A stretch of DNA of 5,277 bases from an uncultured Bacteroidia bacterium (GTDB taxonomy: Bacteria; Bacteroidota; Bacteroidia; Bacteroidales; UBA932). Made by a program: the position numbers and the translations under genes. This document shows, in pieces, positions 1 to 5,277 of the stretch. The notes under the pieces are model-generated. The model did not search any database. It saw only the letters and a list, made by a program, of their open reading frames with translations, and was not told the origin of the DNA. Location of the stretch: assembly GCA_902767465.1 (NCBI GenBank), contig CACXHM010000181.1, forward strand, positions 1 to 5,277, in the 5' to 3' direction. Within the stretch, counting starts at the first letter, position 1; each line of letters begins with the position of its first letter.

Positions 1-15
1 AAACAAAACAATTAA
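1..15 (+). CDS. rplE: Possible 3' end of rplE (ribosomal protein L5), partial
   Basis: Reading from base 1, the frame gives four codons (KQNN) and then TAA at 13-15, five bases before the rpsN start. In spc operons rplE lies directly upstream of rpsN, and gaps between genes here are only 3-23 bases, so the L5 stop would be expected about here. A short polar tail is plausible for L5 but is not diagnostic. This call is inferred from position; the bases could equally be an A-rich intergenic leader. Confidence 0.35.
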   Translation, partial: KQNN

Positions 16-20
16 GACCC

Positions 21-290
21 ATGGCAAAAGAATCAATGAAAGCCCGCGAGGTTAAGCGCGCGAAACTGGTTGCCAAATACGCCGAAAAAAGGAAGGCTCT
101 CAAAGAGGCCGGAGACTGGGCTGCACTCGACAAACTCCCCAAAAACTCCTCCTCCGTACGTCTTCACAACCGCTGCAGTCTTACAGGACGTCCCAAGGGA
201 TATATGAGGGCATTCGGCCTCAGCCGTATCCAGTTCCGCGAGATGGCCAGCAACGGTCTCATTCCCGGTGTCAAGAAGGCAAGTTGGTAG
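21..290 (+). CDS. rpsN: Small ribosomal subunit protein uS14, zinc-independent form
   Basis: S14 is a 30S head protein that binds the 3' domain of 16S rRNA and joins late in assembly. The 89-residue product is the longer form that lacks the paired CxxC zinc motifs; its only cysteine is C52. The family signature is visible as RC at 51-52 followed by FGLSR at 65-69 and R73, and the N-terminus (MAKESMKARE) is typical of this form. The ATG at 21 is chosen because it gives the standard N-terminus and full family length. The leader is A-rich with no Shine-Dalgarno sequence. rpsH follows after 20 bases. Function is secure from family resemblance and operon position. Confidence 0.97.
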   Translation: MAKESMKAREVKRAKLVAKYAEKRKALKEAGDWAALDKLPKNSSSVRLHNRCSLTGRPKGYMRAFGLSRIQFREMASNGLIPGVKKASW

Positions 291-310
291 AATATTAAAA
301 GAACAACGAT

Positions 311-706
311 ATGACTGATCCCATCGCAGATTTCCTCACCAGGATCCGCAATGCCTATCTGGCAGGCAAGAAGGTTGTGGAAATTCCTTCTTCCAAGATG
401 AAGGAAGGCCTCACCAAAATCCTGTGCGAGAAAGGATACATCCTCAGCTACAAGGTAGTTGAAGGAACTCCCTACAACACAATCAAGATCGCTCTCAAGT
501 ATCATCCTGAGACCAAGATGCCCGCTATCAAGAAGATCGAGCGCATCTCCTCCCCCGGCCTCAGGCAGTACACCGGCGTGGAGGACATGCCGCTCGTGCT
601 GAACGGTCTTGGCATCGCAATCATCTCCACTTCCAAGGGACTTGTCACCGACAAGGAAGCCAAGGAAATGGGAGTTGGCGGCGAAGTAATTTGCTACGTA
701 TATTAA
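311..706 (+). CDS. rpsH: Small ribosomal subunit protein uS8
   Basis: S8 is a primary 16S rRNA-binding protein of the 30S platform and central domain; in E. coli it also represses translation of the spc operon. The product has the normal length of 131 residues. It starts MTDPIADFLTRIRNA, has SPGLR at 81-85, and carries the RNA-binding STSKG motif at 106-110, with the usual GGEVICYVY ending at 123-131. The leader has no Shine-Dalgarno sequence; the eight bases before the ATG and the base after it are identical to those of rpmJ at the far end of the window. An E. coli-like S8 repressor site would lie near rplE, outside this window, so autoregulation cannot be judged here. Confidence 0.98.
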   Translation: MTDPIADFLTRIRNAYLAGKKVVEIPSSKMKEGLTKILCEKGYILSYKVVEGTPYNTIKIALKYHPETKMPAIKKIERISSPGLRQYTGVEDMPLVLNGLGIAIISTSKGLVTDKEAKEMGVGGEVICYVY

Positions 707-723
707 TAAAAGTATAAAAAACA

Positions 724-1284
724 ATGTCACGACTTGGTAAATTACCTGTAAACCTTCCGGCCGGAGTGAGCGCACAGCTCCTCGACGGCAACGTTGTGAA
801 GGTTAAAGGACCTCTCGGTGAACTGTGCCAGAAGGTTGATCCTGATATCACCGTCACCATTGAGGACAACGAAATCAAATTCACCCGCCCCACCGACCAG
901 CCGCGTCATCGCAGCATGCACGGACTCTACCGTGCCCTGGTGCATAACATGGTAGTTGGCGTGAGCGAGGGATTCACAATCAAGCAGGAACTCGTCGGTG
1001 TCGGTTACCGCGTTGCCGTCCAGGGACAGCTTCTCATTTTCTCGCTCGGATATTCGCACGAGATTCAGATGATGCTTCCTTCCGAAATCAAGGCAGAGGT
1101 TCCCGAAATCCGCAAGGGCGAAACTCCAAAGCTCGTGCTCAAGAGCTGCGACAAGCAGCTGGTGGGCCAGGTAGCTGCCAAGATCCGCTCGTTCCGCAAG
1201 CCTGAACCTTACAAGGGCAAGGGTATCAAGTTCGTTGGTGAACAACTTCGTCGCAAGGCCGGCAAGACTGCTGCCGCTAAATAA
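724..1284 (+). CDS. rplF: Large ribosomal subunit protein uL6
   Basis: L6 binds 23S rRNA near the factor-binding site and sarcin-ricin loop of the 50S subunit. The product has 186 residues, close to the family norm. It shows the N-terminal MSRLGKLP start, the two-fold repeated alpha-beta domain layout, LVGVGYR at 90-96, LGYSH at 108-112, and the classic C-terminal L6 signature PEPYKGKGI at 160-168 followed by a basic tail. The start follows the rpsH stop by 17 bases, in an A-rich stretch without a Shine-Dalgarno sequence. The last codons run into the strong ribosome binding site of rplR, so termination here and initiation at rplR are physically close. Confidence 0.98.
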   Translation: MSRLGKLPVNLPAGVSAQLLDGNVVKVKGPLGELCQKVDPDITVTIEDNEIKFTRPTDQPRHRSMHGLYRALVHNMVVGVSEGFTIKQELVGVGYRVAVQGQLLIFSLGYSHEIQMMLPSEIKAEVPEIRKGETPKLVLKSCDKQLVGQVAAKIRSFRKPEPYKGKGIKFVGEQLRRKAGKTAAAK

Positions 1285-1290
1285 AGGAGG
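1283..1290 (+). promoter_or_regulatory. Strong Shine-Dalgarno sequence for rplR
   Basis: AAAGGAGG lies 8 bases before the rplR ATG and overlaps the last two bases of the rplF TAA stop. It matches eight consecutive bases of the canonical anti-Shine-Dalgarno complement. This is unusual in Bacteroidota, where most leaders lack such a site, including several in this operon. Confidence 0.85.
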
Positions 1291-1298
1291 ACAGAATT

Positions 1299-1661
1299 AT
1301 GGCACTCAGTAGAATAGCAAGAAGGAAAAGGATACACTTCCGTATCCGCAAACACGTGAACGGAACTCCCGAAAGGCCCCGTCTCGTAGTCTTCAGAAGC
1401 AACAAGCAGATCTATGCCCAGGTGATCGACGACGAAGCCGGCAAGACACTCGCAGCAGCTGCGTCCAACGACAAGGCTCTTGCAGCGGAATGCAAAGGCA
1501 AGTCCGGTATCGAGACAGCAGCTATCGTCGGCAAAGCCGTCGCAGAGCGTGCCCTCGCAGCCGGTATCACCACCGTATGTTTCGACCGCGGAGGATATCT
1601 CTTCCACGGACGTGTTAAAAGTTTGGCAGATGCCGCTCGTGAAGGCGGTCTCATATTCTAA
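1299..1661 (+). CDS. rplR: Large ribosomal subunit protein uL18
   Basis: L18 binds 5S rRNA together with L5 and helps place it in the central protuberance of the 50S subunit. The 120-residue product has the basic N-terminal tail (RIARRKRIHFRIRKHV, 5-20), the conserved RPRLVVFRSNKQIYAQVID core at 27-43, and the C-terminal block FDRGGYLFHGRVKSLADAAR at 95-114. The ATG at 1299 is supported by a GGAGG site 8 bases upstream. rpsE follows after 11 bases. Length and motifs match the family with nothing missing. Confidence 0.98.
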   Translation: MALSRIARRKRIHFRIRKHVNGTPERPRLVVFRSNKQIYAQVIDDEAGKTLAAAASNDKALAAECKGKSGIETAAIVGKAVAERALAAGITTVCFDRGGYLFHGRVKSLADAAREGGLIF

Positions 1662-1672
1662 TATCAGGGACT

Positions 1673-2191
1673 ATGGCAAATACAAATGTAAAGAGAGTCA
1701 AGACGTCTGACCTCGAACTTAAGGACAGGCTCGTAGCCATCCAGAGGGTGACCAAGGTTACCAAGGGTGGCCGTCACTTCCGCTTTGCCGCCATCGTCGT
1801 CGTGGGTGACGAAAATGGCGTCGTAGGCTATGGTCTCGGCAAGGCAAACGAAGTTACCGCTGCCATCGCTAAGGGCGTGGAAGATGCAAAGAAGAACCTT
1901 GTGAAGGTTCCGGTCATCAATACCACCATCCCTCATGAGCAGGAGGCATCTTTCGGTGGTGCAAAGGTGTTCATGAAGCCCGCAGCGCCCGGTACCGGTG
2001 TAAAGGCCGGTGGTGCTATGCGTGCCGTCTTCGAAAGCGCCGGCATCCAGAACGTTCTTGCAAAGAGCAAGGGATCGTCCAACCCCCACAACCTCGTGAA
2101 AGCGACTGTGAGCGCCCTTACCGAAATGAGGGACGCCTACACCGTGGCAGGGCTGCGCGGTATACCCATGAGTAAAGTTTTCAACGGATAG
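1673..2191 (+). CDS. rpsE: Small ribosomal subunit protein uS5
   Basis: S5 sits on the back of the 30S subunit near the mRNA entry channel and affects decoding accuracy. The product has 172 residues. The N-terminal double-stranded-RNA-binding-like domain spans about 18-81, with the RVTKVTKGGRHFRF loop at 25-38 and the family block VVVGDENGVVGYGLGKANEV at 42-61. The C-terminal domain includes GTGVKAGGAMRAV at 107-119 and KGSSNPHNLVKAT at 133-145. The loop corresponding to the E. coli spectinomycin-resistance region looks ordinary for this phylum. The leader has at most a weak AGGGA at 1666-1670. The stop overlaps the rpmD ribosome binding site. Confidence 0.98.
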   Translation: MANTNVKRVKTSDLELKDRLVAIQRVTKVTKGGRHFRFAAIVVVGDENGVVGYGLGKANEVTAAIAKGVEDAKKNLVKVPVINTTIPHEQEASFGGAKVFMKPAAPGTGVKAGGAMRAVFESAGIQNVLAKSKGSSNPHNLVKATVSALTEMRDAYTVAGLRGIPMSKVFNG

Positions 2192-2195
2192 GAGG
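2191..2195 (+). promoter_or_regulatory. Strong Shine-Dalgarno sequence for rpmD
   Basis: GGAGG begins on the last base of the rpsE TAG stop and lies 8 bases before the rpmD ATG; with the preceding A it makes AGGAGG. A ribosome terminating on rpsE would stand directly on this site, which favours coupled translation. Spacing is identical to that at rplR and rplO. Confidence 0.82.
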
Positions 2196-2203
2196 AACGA
2201 ACC

Positions 2204-2386
2204 ATGGCAAAGCTTAAAATTACCCAGACAATCAGCACAAACGGCGAGACCAAGCGTCAGAAGGAGAATCTTCGCAGCCTTGGCATCCGCCGCATTGGCC
2301 ACACCGTTGAGGTTGAAGACAACCCCATCACCCGCGGCCAGCTTGCAAAGATTGCACATCTCGTTAAGTATGAAGTTATAGACTAA
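2204..2386 (+). CDS. rpmD: Large ribosomal subunit protein uL30
   Basis: L30 is a small 50S protein that contacts 23S rRNA. The 60-residue product has the single compact ferredoxin-like unit of bacterial L30: a KITQTIS strand at 5-11, a basic helix (KRQKENLRSLGIRRIGHTVEV, 18-38 in outline) and the conserved DNPITRGQLAKIAHLVKYEV segment at 39-58. The length is normal for bacteria. The gene has a strong ribosome binding site 8 bases upstream of its ATG, and its TAA stop is immediately followed by the GGAGG of rplO. Some bacteria lack L30, but its place between rpsE and rplO is the standard one. Confidence 0.97.
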   Translation: MAKLKITQTISTNGETKRQKENLRSLGIRRIGHTVEVEDNPITRGQLAKIAHLVKYEVID

Positions 2387-2391
2387 GGAGG
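2387..2391 (+). promoter_or_regulatory. Strong Shine-Dalgarno sequence for rplO
   Basis: GGAGG directly abuts the rpmD TAA stop, so the run reads TAAGGAGG, and lies 8 bases before the rplO ATG. A second AGGAG at 2395-2399 touches the ATG and is too close to act as the main site. Confidence 0.83.
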
Positions 2392-2399
2392 ACCAGGAG

Positions 2400-2852
2400 A
2401 TGAAACTTGAAAATCTTACCCCCGCTAAGGGTTCCGTAAAGAACGCGAAGAAGAGGTTGGGCCGTGGCCAGGGCTCCGGCAAAGGCGGTACCGCCACCCG
2501 TGGTACCAAGGGCGCACAGGCACGTGCCGGTTACGAGCACAAGATCGGTTTCGAAGGTGGTCAGATGCCTATTCAGAGGCGTCTCCCCAAATTCGGATTC
2601 ACCAATCCTACCCGTGTTGAATATACTCCCGTCAACGTAGCGAAAGTACAGGCAGTCGCCGAAGCTGCAAAGCTTAAAGAGGTCAGCGTAGATGATCTCA
2701 AAGCTGCCGGACTTGCCGGAAAGACAGACCTCGTAAAGGTTCTCGGCAATGGTGAAATCACCGCAGCCCTTACCATCAAGGCCGATGCTTTCAGCAAGAG
2801 TGCAATCGCCAAAATCGAAGCTGCCGGCGGAAAGGCAGTCGTAAATGAATAA
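2400..2852 (+). CDS. rplO: Large ribosomal subunit protein uL15
   Basis: L15 is a late-assembling 50S protein whose long N-terminal extension threads into 23S rRNA. The product has 150 residues. The N-terminal glycine- and arginine-rich extension is clear (KKRLGRGQGSGKGGTATRG, 17-35), followed by GFEGGQMPIQRRLPKFGF at 50-67. The C-terminal domain holds the L15 signature region at about 112-144, ending IEAAGGKAVVNE. The start is fixed by the family N-terminus MKLENLTPAKGS and by the GGAGG site upstream. Only three bases separate its stop from the secY ATG, the tightest junction in the window, so the two are probably translationally coupled. Confidence 0.98.
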   Translation: MKLENLTPAKGSVKNAKKRLGRGQGSGKGGTATRGTKGAQARAGYEHKIGFEGGQMPIQRRLPKFGFTNPTRVEYTPVNVAKVQAVAEAAKLKEVSVDDLKAAGLAGKTDLVKVLGNGEITAALTIKADAFSKSAIAKIEAAGGKAVVNE

Positions 2853-2855
2853 ACG

Positions 2856-4193
2856 ATGAAAAAGTTTATCCAGACAATCCAGAACATCTTCAAGATCGAA
2901 GAGCTCCGCAAGCGCCTCCTCTACACGCTGGGTCTTATCCTCGTGTATCGTCTGGGGTGCTTCGTGGTGCTCCCCGGCATTGATGCAACCATGCTCGCTA
3001 AACTGCAGAATACTGCTTCCGAAGGCCTTGTCGGCCTGTTGAACATGTTCAGCGGCGGCGCATTCGGCAATGCTTCGATCTTTGCCCTCGGTGTTATGCC
3101 GTACATCTCGGCATCCATCGTGGTGCAGCTTCTCGGTGTCTTTGTGCCCTACTTCCGTAAACTCCAGATGGAGGGCGAAAGCGGGCGCAAAAAGATGAAT
3201 CAGCTCACCAGGTATCTTACCATCCTGATCATCTGCATCCAGGGGCCTGCCTATATGGCTGCACTCCACAACCAGATCCCCGGACAGGCGTTCGTAGCCG
3301 TTCGTCAGCTCGGCTGGAGCAACTTCGCCTACAACCTCGTATCCACCCTCATCCTGATGGCTGGTTCGATGTTCGTGATGTGGCTCGGTGAGCGTATTAC
3401 CGACCGCGGTATCGGCAACGGTATTTCGCTCATCATTATGATCGGTATCGTAGCACGTTTGCCTTTTGCAATCGCTGCCGAGTGCGGTGAGAAGTTTACC
3501 ACCACCAACGGTGGCCTGCTTCTGCTCATCGTCGAATTCGTTATCTGGTTCTTTGTCATCATAGCCGCTATTGCACTGGTACAGGCAGTCCGCCGCGTTC
3601 CCGTGCAGTATGCAAAACGCGTTATCGGCAACCGCCAGTATGGCGGAGTGCGCCAGTACATTCCTCTCAAGATCAATGCTGCCGGCGTTATGCCTATAAT
3701 CTTTGCACAGGCCCTCATGCTCTTCCCTCTCATCTTCTCGAGATGGGATGCAACCCGCGGACTTGCGGCAACGCTTGGCAATTACACCGGATTCTGGTAC
3801 AACTTCATCTTTGCGATCCTCATCATAATCTTCACGTACTTCTACACCGCCGTCACCGTGAACCCCACAATGATGGCAGAAGACATGAAGCGCAATGGTG
3901 GATTCATACCCGGCGTGAAGCCCGGCAAGAAAACCGTGGAATATCTCGACTCCATCATGAGCAAGGTTACCCTCCCCGGTTCGATCTTCCTGGCAATCAT
4001 ATCAATCATGCCTGCATTTGCGCGTAATTTCGGCGTCGGCGAACAGTTCGCGAGCTTCTACGGAGGCACATCGCTGCTGATCCTTGTCGGTGTCGTGCTC
4101 GATACGCTGCAGCAGATTGAAAGTTATTTGCTCATGCGTCACTACGACGGTCTCATGAAGACAGGCCGTCTTACCGGACGTTCGGGCATGTAG
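2856..4193 (+). CDS. secY: Protein translocase channel subunit SecY
   Basis: SecY is the inner-membrane channel through which SecA-driven or ribosome-delivered chains cross or enter the membrane, working with SecE and SecG. The product has 445 residues, full length for the family. Ten hydrophobic segments can be placed at about 20-40, 73-95, 118-138, 155-176, 186-206, 219-244, 270-293, 314-335, 373-390 and 402-422. A plug-region segment precedes the second (LLNMFSGGAFGNASIFALGV, 61-80), and the first SecY signature follows (MPYISASIVVQLL, 81-93). The second signature region is WLGERITDRGIGNGIS at 176-191. The cytoplasmic loop at 345-360 has GVKPG where E. coli has GIRPG. The ATG lies three bases after rplO with no clear Shine-Dalgarno sequence. 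Confidence 0.98.
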   Translation: MKKFIQTIQNIFKIEELRKRLLYTLGLILVYRLGCFVVLPGIDATMLAKLQNTASEGLVGLLNMFSGGAFGNASIFALGVMPYISASIVVQLLGVFVPYFRKLQMEGESGRKKMNQLTRYLTILIICIQGPAYMAALHNQIPGQAFVAVRQLGWSNFAYNLVSTLILMAGSMFVMWLGERITDRGIGNGISLIIMIGIVARLPFAIAAECGEKFTTTNGGLLLLIVEFVIWFFVIIAAIALVQAVRRVPVQYAKRVIGNRQYGGVRQYIPLKINAAGVMPIIFAQALMLFPLIFSRWDATRGLAATLGNYTGFWYNFIFAILIIIFTYFYTAVTVNPTMMAEDMKRNGGFIPGVKPGKKTVEYLDSIMSKVTLPGSIFLAIISIMPAFARNFGVGEQFASFYGGTSLLILVGVVLDTLQQIESYLLMRHYDGLMKTGRLTGRSGM

Positions 4194-4216
4194 TTCTTTG
4201 AATAATCCGAAGATTG

Positions 4217-4996
4217 ATGGTTAGACCTAAGACAGAGGAAGAGATAGCGATCCTGCGCGAGAATGCCATTCTTGTCAGCAAGACCCTGGCGGAAGTCGGT
4301 AAGGTGGTCGCCCCAGGTGTGACAACCAAAAGGTTGAACGAGGTGGCCGAGACTTTCATCCGCGACAACGGCGCTGTCCCCAGCTTCCTTGGCTTCGAAG
4401 GTTTCCCCGCAGCAATCTGTGCCAGTGTGAACGATGTGGTCGTGCACGGTTTCCCGTCCGACTATGTCCTCAAGGAAGGCGACATCGTCACCGCTGACAT
4501 CGGTACGCTCTATAAAGGCTATAACGGAGACTCCGCATACACCTTCCCGGTAGGGGAGGTGAGTGCGGAAACCCGCCGCCTGCTGGACGTTACCAAGGCT
4601 TCGCTCTATAAGGGCATCGAAGCCGCTGTGGCCGGGAACAGGGTCGGTGATATCGGATACGCGGTACAATCTTACGTTGAGTCTGCCGGAATGTCGATAG
4701 TCCGTGAGCTTGAAGGCCACGGCATCGGCACAAAGATGCACGAGGCTCCGGGCGTGCCGAATTACGGCCGCATGGGACATGGCCCCAAACTTCTGGACGG
4801 CATGACGATATGTATTGAGCCGATGGTGAATGCGGGCGGCCGCAGCGTGTATCTCGACCGGAATGGCTGGTCGGTGCATACTATGGACCGCAGCAACGCG
4901 GCTCACTACGAACTGACGGTTGTTGTCCGTCACGGACATGCTGAACAGCTGTCAACCTTCGATTATATCGAGAAAGATCCCAAGATCAAATTTTAA
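4217..4996 (+). CDS. map: Type I methionine aminopeptidase
   Basis: This metalloenzyme removes the initiator methionine from nascent proteins after deformylation. With ATG 4217 as the start it has 259 residues, typical of the short bacterial type I enzyme with no N-terminal extension. All five metal ligands of the pita-bread fold are visible: D94 (TADIG), D105 (NGDSAY), H168 (GHGIG), E201 (CIEPMVNAG) and E232 (HYELTVVV). The substrate-pocket histidines H77 (VVVHGFP) and H175 (KMHEAP) are also present. A TTG immediately before this ATG could add one residue, but ATG is the better start. The gene lies 23 bases after secY, in the adk-less arrangement usual for Bacteroidota. Confidence 0.97.
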   Translation: MVRPKTEEEIAILRENAILVSKTLAEVGKVVAPGVTTKRLNEVAETFIRDNGAVPSFLGFEGFPAAICASVNDVVVHGFPSDYVLKEGDIVTADIGTLYKGYNGDSAYTFPVGEVSAETRRLLDVTKASLYKGIEAAVAGNRVGDIGYAVQSYVESAGMSIVRELEGHGIGTKMHEAPGVPNYGRMGHGPKLLDGMTICIEPMVNAGGRSVYLDRNGWSVHTMDRSNAAHYELTVVVRHGHAEQLSTFDYIEKDPKIKF

Positions 4997-5010
4997 CGTA
5001 ATATTATTCA

Positions 5011-5229
5011 ATGTCAAAACAAGTAGCAATAGAACAGGACGGCAAGGTCATAGAGACCCTTCCTAACGCGATGTTCAAGGTCGAGCTTGAGAATGGTCAC
5101 GTGCTTCTCTGCAACATTTCGGGGAAAATGCGTATGAACTTTATCCACATCCTTCTTGGCGACAGAGTCAAAGTTGAAATATCGCCTTATGATTTGACCA
5201 AGGGAAGAATATCTTTCAGATACAAATAA
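5011..5229 (+). CDS. infA: Translation initiation factor IF-1
   Basis: IF-1 is a single OB-fold protein that binds the 30S A site during initiation and helps IF-2 and IF-3 select initiator tRNA. The 72-residue product has the standard length and family landmarks: IEQDGKVIETLPNAMFKVEL at 7-26, ISGKMRMNF at 36-44, and the C-terminal SPYDLTKGRISFRYK at 58-72. Within the loop at 31-50, L33, C34, N35, H46 and L49 replace residues that are usually T, A, H, R/K and T/P in E. coli or Bacteroides homologues. The reading frame is intact and well kept elsewhere, so this looks like a functional but somewhat divergent IF-1. The gene follows map by 14 AT-rich bases with no Shine-Dalgarno sequence. Confidence 0.96.
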   Translation: MSKQVAIEQDGKVIETLPNAMFKVELENGHVLLCNISGKMRMNFIHILLGDRVKVEISPYDLTKGRISFRYK

Positions 5230-5241
5230 AAATACAACGAT

Positions 5242-5277
5242 ATGAAAGTCAAAACATCCATCAAGAAACGCAGCGAA
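5242..5277 (+). CDS. rpmJ: Large ribosomal subunit protein bL36, N-terminal part (cut by window end)
   Basis: Twelve codons are visible (MKVKTSIKKRSE), matching the start of bacterial L36, a small 50S protein of about 38 residues in this phylum that normally begins MKVRASLKKR or similar. The zinc-binding cysteines and histidine of the family would lie beyond the window, so they cannot be checked. Position directly after infA, 12 bases from its stop, is the expected one; rpsM, rpsK, rpsD, rpoA and rplQ would usually follow. The leader shares ACAACGATATGA with rpsH and lacks a Shine-Dalgarno sequence. Confidence 0.88.
   Translation, partial: MKVKTSIKKRSE

Noticed and set aside
291..310. Intergenic hairpin or terminator between rpsN and rpsH, and in the other gaps.
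   Set aside because: All gaps are 3-23 bases and A-rich, without GC-rich inverted repeats followed by T-runs; I saw no terminator, CRISPR, tRNA or mobile element anywhere in the window.
164..775. Antisense open frame of 203 codons across rpsN, rpsH and the start of rplF.
   Set aside because: It lies opposite three certain ribosomal genes, has low-complexity leucine/valine-rich content, matches no family I know, and has no own context. Such frames arise from the codon bias of the sense genes.
1664..3269. Two long antisense open frames (281 and 297 codons) opposite rpsE, rpmD, rplO and the start of secY.
   Set aside because: Both are fully covered by conserved sense genes, show no recognisable domain, and have cysteine- and histidine-rich content typical of antisense translation of GC-biased genes.
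3743..4027. A + strand open frame of 94 codons in another frame inside secY.
   Set aside because: It lies wholly within the SecY coding sequence and its histidine- and arginine-rich product looks like out-of-frame translation.
4191..4216. Possible Bacteroidota-type promoter (-7 element TAnnTTTG) in the secY-map gap, suggested by TTCTTTG.
   Set aside because: The TA of the -7 element is not in register with TTTG, and no TTTG-like -33 element is found at the right distance upstream.
4142..4939. Antisense open frame of 265 codons opposite the end of secY and most of map.
   Set aside because: map is certain from its complete set of metal ligands; the antisense product has no recognisable motif.
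4997..5010. AT-rich map-infA gap as a promoter or terminator.
   Set aside because: Only 14 bases, with no TTTG element, no inverted repeat and no T-run; it reads as an ordinary SD-less leader.

Overview
This window is an ordinary, densely packed stretch of a bacterial ribosomal protein operon: the distal spc cluster running into the start of the alpha cluster. All genes are on the + strand and no gap between genes exceeds 23 bases. The order is (rplE tail?) - rpsN - rpsH - rplF - rplR - rpsE - rpmD - rplO - secY - map - infA - rpmJ (cut by the window end). Every complete protein is full length for its family, and I see no frameshift, insertion or mobile element.

The organism is most likely a member of the Bacteroidota, probably Bacteroidales. 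The evidence is the gene order secY-map-infA-rpmJ without adk, an 89-residue zinc-independent S14, a 60-residue L30, S8, L6, S5 and SecY sequences that read like Bacteroides-type proteins, and A-rich leaders without Shine-Dalgarno sequences in front of most genes. The moderately high GC content of the coding regions does not point to a particular family, and I do not name a genus.

Layout: positions 1-2852 hold small- and large-subunit ribosomal proteins (S14, S8, L6, L18, S5, L30, L15). Positions 2856-4193 encode the SecY translocon channel. Positions 4217-4996 encode methionine aminopeptidase, 5011-5229 encode initiation factor IF-1, and 5242 onward is the start of L36. The genes are presumably co-transcribed from a promoter upstream of the window; I found no convincing internal promoter or terminator. 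Together they supply ribosome parts, the membrane channel for nascent chains, the enzyme that trims initiator methionine, and a translation initiation factor.

I found no undescribed system. The most interesting signal is in translation initiation. Three genes (rplR, rpmD, rplO) have strong GGAGG Shine-Dalgarno sequences, each exactly 8 bases before the ATG and each touching or overlapping the upstream stop codon. The other genes have SD-less or at best weak leaders, as is usual in this phylum. The rpsH and rpmJ starts share an identical 12-base initiation context, and IF-1 carries several changes in a normally conserved RNA-binding loop.
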